DNA of 64,000 bases from Limonium bicolor (lineage: Eukaryota > Streptophyta > Magnoliopsida > Caryophyllales > Plumbaginaceae): positions 247,905,882 to 247,969,881 of the forward strand of contig CM041782.1 in NCBI GenBank assembly GCA_023374045.1, in the 5' to 3' direction. Every line of letters begins with the position of its first letter. Positions within the stretch are counted from its first letter, which is position 1. Shown in pieces: positions 30,451 to 41,678 of this stretch. The notes under the pieces were generated by a model. That model saw only the letters and a list, made by a program, of their open reading frames with translations. It was not told the DNA's origin and made no database searches. Made by a program: the position numbers and the translations under genes.

Positions 30451-31554
30451 TCAAGGACGTGAAAGAGAAGGAAAGGAGCAGGACAAAGTATGGGGCCCCC
30501 AAAGGGGGTCAGCACCTTTGCTGGTATGGTAATCCCGCAACCTGCATGCTACCGGGCCACGCACAACTACTTGTCGTCTTAGCATGCGGTTGATTTTATT
30601 TCAAACATGCACAAACTCACACACATATCATGCTTATAAGCAAACATCCATTAATAGAATACAGACACAAGGTTAGCACACTCAACATAACAACACACTT
30701 CACTTTATAACATACACAACTTATTTTCACTCTTCTTAGAGTACATGAACTTCACTTAGGGAGTGCCGGGGTGATATAAGCCCGAGCACAACATACATAC
30801 ATTTTCTTTACCTGAGTGGCGGCCTCATATAGGACCGATCACAACATACACTATTTCCCCCTAGCTCCAATAGTGATGAGGTAGGTAAGCCTTGGTTAAG
30901 CTTGTGGGTGGTTGTAATCCAAGAAGAAAAACAACCATAACATAACAGAGAGGGAGTCGAAGCAACATAGGCGTCAACACCCTAACAACATTACACATAA
31001 TTTCCCTCCTAGCCTGATATGGAGGTCGGGTAGGTAAGCTTTGGCTAAGCTAATGGGAGGTCGAAATCCAATGAAGGAAATCAACCCTTAACATAACAGG
31101 ATGGGAGTTAATTTACATATATATATATATTAACTCCCAAACAATACGCACGACCGGGACACCTGGATTCCTCTCCATACATAACATATACTTATTAGTT
31201 AGAGGTTCCCTTATGGAACTTATCACATACATACATCACATAGTGTTACTAACTCGGTTAGACTCATATGGGGAGTAATATCCCTTTTTAACAAACATGA
31301 ATAACTGTATCCAATAACAACAACAACATATCCAACAAGTCACATACATCACTCATAATAACAACATACACTAACGCACGGATAGCCGTAGTTAGAACGT
31401 TCCCATGGGTTGGGACGTTTATTCCGAATACCGATCTCTTATGTGAACCTAAAGTAGGTTAACTATTATTTAACACATAACTAAGGTTAAGCGGTATCGG
31501 AATTAATTACGCCACAATAATGAATTACTGTAAACACATTTCATGCTTTATCTT
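30450..31554 (-). repeat. Minus-strand gypsy-type LTR fragment (LTR-D)
   Basis: From about 30490 (GGGGGTCAGCACCTTTGCTGG, then ATGCTACCGGGCCACGCACA) it follows the array LTR from about 37130 to about 38215 (TTTCATGCTTTATCTT against TTTCATGTTTTATCTT). The first about 350 bp of the array-type LTR on this side are missing, and the other side is cut by LTR-C at 31555. Left boundary uncertain by about 50 bp. A short AT run lies at 31117-31130. Confidence 0.75.
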
Positions 31555-34500
31555 TGTAACACCCCTACAACGCTCCTAACAACTTCCGAAATCGCAGCGG
31601 AAATAACCAACCAAACAATAACTAAACGCTTTGGTGTTACAACGCCGTTAACCACCCACGTGGTTAACTAGGCAGAATAAATACAATGTATCGGTCTGAT
31701 GATCAGACTCTCGAGCATAGAATCTAACTTCCATATATATAACATAGCCAACCATACCGAGTATTTAATTTACAACACACCTTCCAACCGTAAACATCCA
31801 CCAGTATTTTAGCAAACGGTACCATAATGTAATGCCTCGGGAGCACAGGCGCATCCCGGGCTCAACAACCAACATAGCCAAAGTTCATCAACGACCTAGG
31901 ACCTAGAGCCACTCTGCTTCTTCGATCCTCATCCTGCAATAAAATATGGAGCCCCCGAGGGGGTCAGCAACCTTTGCTGGTATGGCTAACGCGCAGCCCA
32001 TCGGCTACCGGGATACGCGCAACCATTTGTCATAATAACATGGCATTCATTTTAGAACATCCAACATATATATATATTATACCATAGCATAGCAAGGGAA
32101 ATTGCATAGCATCATAACAATACACAACACCATAAAATCGGTCCTCACAAGGAACCTTCCACCATAGTTAGTATACCATGTGAGCCTAGAGATTTTTACC
32201 AATCCATGTTAAGCTCGTTACCAACCTCGTTACCGTCCAGTTATATAGAACGGTTAACTTATACCCAAGGTGTGTCGGATATAGTAATCCCAAGCACACC
32301 GAAATAACATACGTATGCCCCTATGGCCCGACGTGAGTCAGTAACTAGCTTTGGATAAGCTAAGGGAAGGTAGAAACCAAATTGGAATACCACCTATACA
32401 TACACCAAGAGAGCCGAACCGGATATGATATCGACCCCCATCCATCACACGCGTGGCCGGAACAACCGGACTCCTCACTCCCCCGATTAGCACTAGTTAG
32501 TGATCACACAATATTTTGTTAAGTCACAAACAAGCAACATTTAGGTCTTGTTAGACAACCAAGGGAAGGAGTCACAACTTTACAACATCTTAATGAATAA
32601 CAACTGTAAACTCTTTTCATGCCTTAATCTTATAAGGTCGTAACACACAGAAAAGCAAACAACATCCAAGCCGGTGTAAACCGGTAGGCAACAGACTGCA
32701 AGAAAACCATACCTTGGTCCTTGCCTCGTTTCGTTTCCACCTTGAGAGAATCCTAAACACATTAGTAACGTCGGTTAATTAACGCACTAATCCATTATTA
32801 ACATTATCTACTCAACATTACTAGTTTATTTTTATTTTACACTTGTTACATCTCTTCATCCTTTTAATTGCCTTTAAAACCCACCTAACATGTCTTATAT
32901 AACCTTATTATATCATTACTAACCAACTACTATTTTAAGATAAAATTTCCATCTTAAACAATAATTTTTGGTCCATACAGTGGCCTGTCCGAACTTGTGT
33001 CCGAGCTTCCAAGTTCGGACACAGCCGTGATTTTAGACAGAAAACAGCACACGTCCGAACTTATGTCCGGACTTCGGAAGTTCGGACGTGAGCCGAGAAA
33101 GATTTAGACAGAATCCGTGCGTCCGAACATGTGTCCGGACTTCCCAAGTTCGGACACAGTTCGAGTAATCCTAAGGATGGGTGGGTACGTCCAAACATGT
33201 GTCCGGACTTCCCAAGTTCGGACACTGTTCGCGAGTGAGAATTTCCTTACCCAACAGGCTTGTCCGAACTTCCACATCCGGACGGAAGTTCGGACAAGGC
33301 ATTATACTCCAATTTCTAAGCCTTCAACACTTATAGTATCCTCTCCTTAAGTTCCTAAGTGGTATTCCTTGTCTATTCTAGTCATTATACCAAGCATATC
33401 TTCTACACAACATTATACTTAAACATCATTTCTTATAAACTAAAACTCTTTATGTCATCATTGAAATCTCTTTTTCTAAGCTTGCACTTTCTCCTTATTT
33501 TAACATCATCTCCCAAGCATCATCTCTCACAACTAACTCCTTATATCCTTCTTGAAACTCTTTTCCTAGTATACACTTCTCCTTATTTTACCAAAGTTTG
33601 CCTAGGTATTTACCTAAGTCCCAAAGTGACTTTGGTACTTACTAAATCTCAAGATCATGCCTAAGTCCTTATTACACTCTAGAGTACTTCTTAGTTCATC
33701 AAAATTCCTTTAAAACATCATGAACTCCTTATTCATTTCCTACATTTTCTAACTCACCAAACCTTATGTAAACACTTAGAACTTCTTACTTCTTACCTAA
33801 ATTTTGGCATGGATTCCCCTAGAACATTATTAAGCCTAAACACTTTTCTTTCTCCATTAAACACACAAGAACATCTAGAATCACCAAGAACACTCTCATA
33901 TACAACTTCACCAAATTCACACTACATTACAATATAGTGCATAATTTAAATTGCATGGCACTTAGGCCCTTAAAATGCATGGCTCTTAGGCCCTTAAAGT
34001 GCTTAAATCATAAACACTGAATTTCCACAATATATGCCTTTAACCTGCGATTACATACAACAAGGCATATGTTATTTTACTAGTCTCCTTGAGAACACTA
34101 CTAAGTCATTCATCATTTGCTCTTTAGGTAGTTTTAATAAGCATTTATAAGCTCATTTCTCCTACGGCATTAAACAACATTAGGTTAGTAGATTTACCTC
34201 TATTCCAAAACACTTCCTTCTTGTTTCCTTACAAAACCTTATGGTATTTTGATTCCTTGTCAAGCTCTAAACAATATACAAACACCATAATGAGTATTCA
34301 AGCTTTGAGCTTCATCTCATTGTAAACCCTAATTTTACATTGTTTCAAAAACATTAATGTAGTTGTTTTACCTTGATCTTTGGAGTGAGTTTGAATATAT
34401 AACAAGAGAGGACTCCACCTAGTCCATGAAGAGTGGGAATGAAGCTAGAACAAAGTCACACAAAGAGCTATTCAATCTGTATTCTCGGTCAAGGTAAAAC

Positions 34501-34680
34501 TTGGAGAAAACATGATTTTTCTTTGAGATTCCTTACCTAGAAGCAAGGAGATCAACAATATGTCAAAATACAAGCTCAAGCTCCTTCAATGGTGGAACAC
34601 CTTGGCACCGAAGTGGGGCTCTTGGAGTTTTGAGAAGATAGGAATGAAGAGCTTGATGAGAGGAAGAGATTGGTGGTCTT
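31555..34680 (-). repeat. Minus-strand gypsy-type LTR-C, running into the assembly gap
   Basis: It begins TGTAACACCCCTACAACGC, an LTR edge, in the middle of LTR-D (…TTTATCTT). The terminal part is closer to LTR-0 than to the array (AACAATAACTAAACG, CAACGCCGTTAACCACCC). Landmarks are the palindrome at 31647-31668, GGAGCCCCCGAGGGGGTCAGCA at about 31951, the CCGGTGTAAACCGGTAGGCA block at 32670-32700 and a hairpin cluster at 32987-33297. The right side ends in the N gap, about where the array LTR has GAACGGTGGTCTCG (39409). The frames 32580-32762, 33117-33350 and 33359-33664 are not credible genes. Confidence 0.8.
32987..33297 (-). repeat. Cluster of five short hairpins in LTR-C
   Basis: Five units of the form GTCCGAACTT (or GTCCGAACAT) ... 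AAGTTCGGAC, most with a middle TGTCCGGACTT arm, about 60-70 bp apart. They sit at the position held by GTCCGGGAC hairpins in LTR-0 and the array and by GACCGACC hairpins in the solo LTR. Confidence 0.85.
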
Positions 34681-35180
34681 NNNNNNNNNNNNNNNNNNNN
34701 NNNNNNNNNNNNNNNNNNNNNNNNNNNNNNNNNNNNNNNNNNNNNNNNNNNNNNNNNNNNNNNNNNNNNNNNNNNNNNNNNNNNNNNNNNNNNNNNNNNN
34801 NNNNNNNNNNNNNNNNNNNNNNNNNNNNNNNNNNNNNNNNNNNNNNNNNNNNNNNNNNNNNNNNNNNNNNNNNNNNNNNNNNNNNNNNNNNNNNNNNNNN
34901 NNNNNNNNNNNNNNNNNNNNNNNNNNNNNNNNNNNNNNNNNNNNNNNNNNNNNNNNNNNNNNNNNNNNNNNNNNNNNNNNNNNNNNNNNNNNNNNNNNNN
35001 NNNNNNNNNNNNNNNNNNNNNNNNNNNNNNNNNNNNNNNNNNNNNNNNNNNNNNNNNNNNNNNNNNNNNNNNNNNNNNNNNNNNNNNNNNNNNNNNNNNN
35101 NNNNNNNNNNNNNNNNNNNNNNNNNNNNNNNNNNNNNNNNNNNNNNNNNNNNNNNNNNNNNNNNNNNNNNNNNNNNNNNN
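34681..35180. other. Assembly gap, 500 N
   Basis: Exactly 500 N, a conventional placeholder length. Open frames reported across it are meaningless. Comparing both edges with the array unit (left edge like 39415, right edge like 43430), about 4 kb rather than 0.5 kb of sequence would be expected if LTR-C is followed by a normal unit. Confidence 0.95.
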
Positions 35181-36744
35181 ACAATTACCAATTCCTTTAT
35201 CTTCCTAACTAGGTTCCTTACTTCGACCATTCGTGGTAATCCTTAGCTCTACTTGACTTTTACTGCTGACCGTAGTATGGAGTCGACTACTTCGTGTTTC
35301 GGACTCTTCTCGTAAATATGGGGTATCATATGATACATTACTACTTACCGACTAACCCATAAGTAGGTCTGTTAGGCCCACATGCTCCTATCGGAGTGCG
35401 GTCGTCCCACAACGCAGTTGGTACACTCGTAGTGTCCGTCACGCGCCTAGGTGAAGTATTCTGTTGTCAACTCCCTTAAATTGTCCTCTGACAATATACA
35501 TTCCGTGCTTCCCGAACTCTTCCAGGGAAGGTTTATCCATCGTTATATTATTCTGAACTCCATCCATACCGTCGGGTTGCTACCCTCGGGTTCACCGGTT
35601 TCCGTCCGGTTATTCAAAGGTAAACTGGTTTGAAAGAAGGGTAAAAGAAGTATTGGTTTAAAAGAGAATTTGGTTTTGAAAGATAAGAGTTTGAAATAAA
35701 TCTGAGTTTGAAAGAAAAATTCTCCTGGTTTCACAACACCTTCTTGCCTTAACCAAGTCTAGCTTCTTGCTGACTGGTGTATTCCCATTTACAAAGGTTA
35801 GGCTGTTAAGCCCTTCCACGGTTTCGATGATCACATTAAATTCCTGGGTACTTTACTAAGTAGTTTGTAGGCGTCAAATTTTTTTTCTTCGAACAGCCCT
35901 GTTATAGCTGCACTTGCCACGGCAAGTGCGCCCTGTTAACTGGCTGTCGGTTCAACATGTACCGGCTGCGGTACTGTTTTGTCCGCACAGTATCAGTGGC
36001 CCCATGGGCCCTTACTTGGATACTCTAATTGGTAACTAATCTCCTGCACAACTTCTCATTGTCCTCCTCTAATAATCATTTACTAGGGTGTTTCCCATTC
36101 CGGGAGACCCCTTTTCAGTTATTATTGTATCCTCTTCGTAGCCCATTCCACGCATTTGTCGTGATTATTGAGACTTGTCTCTTGTTTGGGTACTACGTTG
36201 TAGTTCCTTTGTCGGTTGGTATACCGTTGGTGCCATTACCTAACATTTGCCATCCCGTAGACTCTCGTCTCGGGTTTCATTATTTTACTTCTTGCCTGCT
36301 ACAAGTTGGTAGTTTTCGACTGCTCGGCACGTCGACCCAGGTTGCCGGAAATTTCATTCTTCCTTACACCAGATTCTCCATTCTTTGCTATCAAGTGCGG
36401 TTACAGTTGTTCACCTGGGAACCGTCTCCGGGATTTCTAATTTTCAGAATCTACCGTATGACAGGTTCCCCATACTTACAAGATAGTTAATAACAGCCAG
36501 ACCGGGTCTTCCCGGGTAAGAGAGGGCTTTCATCTCTCTGGCGTTCCTTCCCAAGTCATAAAATAGGGGTTGTGGAGGGCGGGATGGATATAGTAGGTTT
36601 CCAGTATTCACTGGCAGTTCCTAACTAGCGTATCACTCACGCTATCACTCAACCCTTAACCCAAAGTACTAAAATTTTAACTCGGTACTTCCTAGGCTCG
36701 GTAATTCAGTCATCAGAGCGATACTTCGCTCTGATACCACTTTT
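35181..36744 (-). repeat. Array internal region 1, part next to the gap
   Basis: Corresponds to about 43430-44988. It holds the GCACTTGCC/GGCAAGTGC hairpin (35910-35929), the block GGCCCACATGCTCCTATCGG (35377) and the primer site with its hairpin (36712-36739). The plus-strand frame 36029-36490 (153 codons) also occurs at 44278-44739 but is broken in the two other copies and lies on the strand opposite to transcription; I do not count it as a gene. Confidence 0.85.
36712..36739 (-). other. Primer-binding site and hairpin, array unit 1
   Basis: Read on the minus strand: TGGTATCAGAGCG (36739 to 36727), with arms ATCAGAGCGA and TCGCTCTGAT around loop AGTA. The site lies five bases from the LTR end. 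Confidence 0.9.
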
Positions 36745-39700
36745 TGTAACACCCCAACTCCTTCCGTACACATAACATCAAACTGCAGCGGAATTCTCAA
36801 CTCATTACATTACATAACCCAATGGTGTTACACGCCGTTAACCACCCACGTGGCTAACAAGGCTAATACATATACATTGTATCGGTCTGATGGACAAGAC
36901 TCCCGAGCAACTACACAATACAACCACTTCCCATTAACAACAACCATACATATACATTCCAACTGTACCGAGTATTTACAAACTAATGCCGATAACAATT
37001 TCGGTCTTACTACGCCTACATTGCATACGCCATTAAATGGCTACCCACGTAACAAACATCTACCCCGTTCTACTCTCGAACGGCTTCCAGCTCCTTGTAC
37101 CTGAAACAGAAAAAGGAGAAAAGGGTGGCCCCCAAGGGGCTCAGCACCTTTGCTGGTATGGTAATCCCGCAGCCCGCATGCTACCGGGCCACGCACAACT
37201 AATTGTCGTCCTAGCATGCTGTTGATTATATTTAAATCCTGCATGTAAACCATAAACACACAACACAATGCATACGCCCAGCTATAGGGCTCAACAAACA
37301 TCCAACACATCCACCATCCACACATAACAATCAACATTGTTTCCTTTAACCCTAGAGTGGCTCTCCTCTTAATGGAGTTACTTCCTTAACAGACGACATT
37401 TACCCATTAATCGGGTTATCCTTAAACGCTTCTTATTATAAACCTGAATTCATAACCATAATCCACATATCCACAATTTACCACATATAACTTCACACCG
37501 AATAGGAATTGCAATACATCCATAACACATAATACAACGGGTACGGTTCTCTTAAGGAACCAACCCAACCATAATTAGTTCACTTTAGAGCCTAGAGAAT
37601 GTTGCCAAACTCATGATAAGCTCGTTCCATAACTTGCTACCGTTTCTTTAAATGAACAGATAACTTAACACTAAGGTGCGTCGGGTACAGTAAACCTAGC
37701 ACACCGAACAACCATTGTATGCCCCAGAAAACCGACGTGAGTCAGTAACATAGCTTTGGCTAAGCTAAAGGGAAGATTGGAAACCCAATGAGTAAACAAC
37801 CTAACATACACCAAGAGAGTCGAACCGGGTATGACATCGACTCCCGTCCATCACACGCGTGGCCGGAACATGACCGGACTCCTCACCCCCCATTAGTACA
37901 CATATACTTATAATTAAGTGTTAAGGCTCCATTATGGAACCTATCACATCCACACACCATTCGGTATCACAACCGTGTTAAGCATGTAAGGGAGGTTCAC
38001 ACACCTACAAACAATAACCATACACAACTAACTCACGCATAGCCGTGGTTAGAACGTTCCCAAGGTTTGGGTCGTTAACACCGAATACCGATCTCTCATG
38101 TGTTCCTAGTTCTAGTTAGTTAAGGTTTAACACTCATTTGAGGTTAAACGGTATCGGAGGCCAGATTCGCCACATAAATGAATTACTATAAACTCATTTC
38201 ATGTTTTATCTTACAAGGTGGCAAACAACAGAAAAACACATTGGCATACAAGCCGGTGTAATCCGGTAGGACACAGGTTGCAAGAAAACCATACCTGTCG
38301 CCGGAGTCCACTCTACCATGTCCATTTAGGTTCCTCGAACAATTCTCGAACAACTGGTACATTAAAGTTACCTTCATTAACATTGGGGTAACATGTTTGT
38401 GTAACGTCGAATGACTATAGTTAACTCCGTTAGCTAGTTAAATACCTTTGCATTTTAACTTGTTTTACTCTTCCATTTTACCTTAACTTTTCACCCACCA
38501 AATTGTCATTACAACTCACCTAACATGTCTTATACAACCTTATAACATCATTATCCATCAATCCCCATCATTAGGCATCATTTTCATACCTTAAAACCAA
38601 GTTTTACATTGGTCCGGGACCTTGTCCCCATCCTAAGACCCGGACCATATGCTAAGTGTACTCTCGGTTTTTTAATGGGGTGGTCCGGGACTTCACCCAG
38701 GTCCTAAGTCCCGGACCATTCTAGGCAAATTCTCTCGGACATTCAAGGGGTTGGTCCGGGTCCTTGCATAAGACCCAAGTCCCGGACCCAAATCTGTGTA
38801 CAACTCACGGTAATTTTTTGATATATGGTCCGGGACATGACCCATGACCTAGGTCCCGGACCCAACCTACAGAATTGACGTACTGCATTTTTCTAGTCCT
38901 GCTGCTTAAGCTCTTTACACCCATCATAAGTATAGCTTCCCAAATGATTTTACGTACACTCTTATACTCAAAACTTCACCAAATATACACCACATAACAA
39001 CATAGTGTACAATTTAAATTGCATAGCACTTAGGCTCTTAAAATGCATAAATCTTAAACACTGAATTTCCACAATATATTTGCCTTTCACCTGCAAATAC
39101 AAACAGCAATACGTATGTCCTTTACTAGTCTTTTGAGAACATTTTTCTAAGTCATTACCATTGGCTCTTTAGGTAGTTTCAATACACAACGTACGTTCAT
39201 TTTCCAAAGGAATTTTAAGCTATTTTTGCTTAACATTAAACAGGGAGGAAACACCATTTTTCTTTGAGTTTCCTTACCTTGAAGCAAAGGAGAACAATAA
39301 TACGTGAAAATGAACTCAAGCTCCTTCCATGGAGATTCCTCTTGGCACCAAAATGGAGCTCTCGAAGATTTGAAAGGACTAAGTTGAAGAGCTTGCTCCA
39401 ACTAGAAGAACGGTGGTCTCGAAATTGAATTTGGACCATGGAGCTAGGAGTTACATGTGGTCAAAGCTTGAAGATGGTGCTGGAGCTGTAGCATATCCGA
39501 TGGAGAAGGAAGAAGAAGATAGAAGAGAGGATGCAGCCGTGTGAAATGAAGGAGGAAAGGAGAAATGAAGATAGAATTTGCTTTTGGGGATATTTAATAC
39601 ATAAAGCAAATAGTGCTTTTTCAATCTCACTGATTTGCTCACTTATTTGTTCAATCACAGCAAGGTGACGTCTCACCACATGCAAACCGGCCCCCATCTA

Positions 39701-40227
39701 AATATAAGGGGTTACTTAGTCATTATTGATCAATTAAATTACTTATATTGACATAAGTTACAAACTAGCTTATTTTAGTTACTATTCACTAAAACAAGAC
39801 ACGTAGAAACGCAATTCTTACTTCCCCATTAATTTAAACTTCCAAATGTGATACTAAATAGTACACATATTAATTAAAGAGTAATGATGGACATTTAGCC
39901 ATTCAAAACTCATTTACAAGACAATTTTTCAAAAACGTGCTTTATGACTCCTTTAAGCACATTTTGTGTTTTAACTTGTTTTCAAGCTCGGTTTTCTTTG
40001 GTAATTGATTTAATAGACTCATTAATATATAAGTAAAGTCTTGGTAAGTTTATTAAGTCTTAATCAAGACTATCCCAGGTTTAGAGCATATTTGTACTTA
40101 TTGCCTTTTGGCAATTAATTGTATTTACTATTCATTAAATTGTTTACTAATGTTTCTAAGACTCTTTTTAGTCTTAATAATTTATTATTTAATGTTTAAA
40201 CAACATACCAAGGTTTGGGGTATTTCA
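36745..40227 (-). repeat. Array LTR 1 (3483 bp)
   Basis: On the minus strand it starts TGAAATACCCCAAACC (40227) and ends GGGGTGTTACA (36745), canonical TG...CA ends. Contents in plus coordinates: palindrome 36837-36858, CCCCCAAGGGGCTCAGCA motif at 37128, hairpin cluster 38611-38863, GGTAAGGAAACTC splice-donor-like word at about 39280 (minus), and the GTGCTTTATGACTCCTTTAAGCAC inverted repeat at about 39938. The small frames inside it (36850-37104, 37041-37337, 38186-38383, 39147-39401 and others) are not genes. Confidence 0.9.
38611..38863 (-). repeat. Hairpin cluster, array LTR 1
   Basis: Four units of GGTCCGGGAC (third: GGTCCGGGTC) ... GTCCCGGACC (first: GACCCGGACC), the same family as in LTR-0 (1263-1516). 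Confidence 0.9.
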
Positions 40228-40232
40228 GTCTA

Positions 40233-40245
40233 CCCCCCTTAAAAG
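40233..40245 (-). other. Polypurine tract, array unit 2
   Basis: CTTTTAAGGGGGG on the minus strand, five bases before the LTR start TGAAATACC. Equivalent tracts: 48476-48488 and 56748-56760. Confidence 0.85.
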
Positions 40246-40348
40246 AACTTCGTCCCCGAAGTTCACACTTCCCACATATCATTGGTTTAGAATACGGGAA
40301 TTACTTATATATAAAACACTTCCATAACCAACACACCTTACACCACAA

Positions 40349-40572
40349 CCTCGGACTTGAAGGTCCGGGTTCACATACACATCCATCCATAACGTATCAT
40401 TCTCACATGATTACCTCGGACTCAATGGTCCGGGTACCTTAATAGTATTGTACTCACATAACAACCCTCAGACTCTCAGGTCTGGGTAACATGACCACCT
40501 TTGGACTCATAGGCCCAAGTAACATAATCAATTCAGAACTGAACCACATCAAGACTCATGGTCAAAGTAACA
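40349..40572 (-). repeat. Diverged series of CCTCGGACT...GGTCCGGGT repeats
   Basis: Five units at about 40349, 40413, 40466, 40500 and 40552, each with a (C)TCGGACT-like arm and a GGTCCGGGTAAC-like arm, decaying away from the LTR (TCAGACT/GGTCTGGG, TTGGACT/GGCCCAAG, AAGACT/GGTCAAAG). Present in all array units. Each unit can fold into a short stem. Confidence 0.75.
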
Positions 40573-41570
40573 TTTATTACGCATACCACACAACATGCCT
40601 TAGAACGTATAACAAATAGAAATACCTTTTCCATCTCTTCATGGGCTCGAGTCCCACGTTGAGTACATATACACTGTGATCCCCGCAGAACCCGGTCGCG
40701 ATGGACACCTGCTGGTCCCCGTTCCTTGGGAGATCAAAACATTCACTTAATTTTTAACATATGTACTTCTCATGTCACCGGTCCGAAGACAAAGGCTCAT
40801 ACGTCCTCAGCTCGTGAGCAAGTACTACAAAAATATTCTTTACCAGGTTAAGTAACAAGAGAATCCTTTATTCAAAATATCGATCCACTGTTTTGGAAAT
40901 ACCAATTGAAGACTTGAAACCCTTTTGAAAATTCAATACAACTCCAAGTCCAACTTATGCTCTTTGCATCCTTTCTTAATGGTGTTATTTGTGACCACTT
41001 ATAGGGAGCTTCAAGAGTCATCCAACCCTGATGTGATCAGCATCAGTGTTGAACTATCCTTCCACTCCAATTTGTGTTCGGCTCCCTTGATCTCATGATA
41101 ACCAAGTTTCACCTCCCACTTCATTTTCAACCAACAATTAATTCAAGCATATTCCATATTCTACCTTTTGATCCTTCTAGTCATAATCATTACATCTCCA
41201 AGGGATAGAACTTAGTCTATCAATTACCTCCATTCGCTTTTACTCAAGTTACCTAAGGAATCTAATACTTACTAGGTTCCATGCCAGTTTCATACCCTTC
41301 ATAAATCACCACACTATATATATATACATGTTTTTAATCAAAATACAATACATCGTGTTACATTTGGTATTATGCGAACACACACCATTGGGGCTTTAGT
41401 TCCCCAGGAGTTTATTTACTCCTTAGTACTTGTACTTACCCACAACCATTACCAAGGTAGTCACACCTACCACAATAGTATTTCGCATCTTCTGTGCGCA
41501 ATTACCACCATTTAACCATGCCAACCACCATAACAAATTATTAATCATGCCAACCATCATAACAATTTAT

Positions 41571-41616
41571 TTTTGTGCTATGCACAACATAGTTTTTGTG
41601 CTATGCACAACATAGT
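41571..41616. repeat. 22-bp tandem repeat, two copies
   Basis: TTTTGTGCTATGCACAACATAG in tandem. The unit contains the near-palindrome TTGTGCTATGCACAA. The other internal regions have three copies (49829-49893 and 58092-58161). Confidence 0.9.
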
Positions 41617-41663
41617 TCACGTACACTTGTACGGTAAAACACACTAAGCGGTTTTACGCTCTA

Positions 41664-41678
41664 CCCCCCTTAAAAGGG
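41664..41678 (-). other. Second polypurine-like tract inside internal region 2
   Basis: CCCTTTTAAGGGGGG followed by TAGAGCG on the minus strand, nearly the same as the terminal tract (CTTTTAAGGGGGG followed by TAGACTG) but about 1.4 kb inside. It is conserved at 49944-49958 and 58209-58223. Confidence 0.75.

Noticed and set aside
34560..35246. Several 180-228-codon frames across the gap
   Set aside because: They consist almost entirely of N codons.
36029..36490. 153-codon plus-strand frame, repeated at 44278-44739
   Set aside because: It lies opposite to the element's transcription, is broken in units 3 and 4 by small indels, and shows no recognisable domain; the conservation is explained by the recent array.
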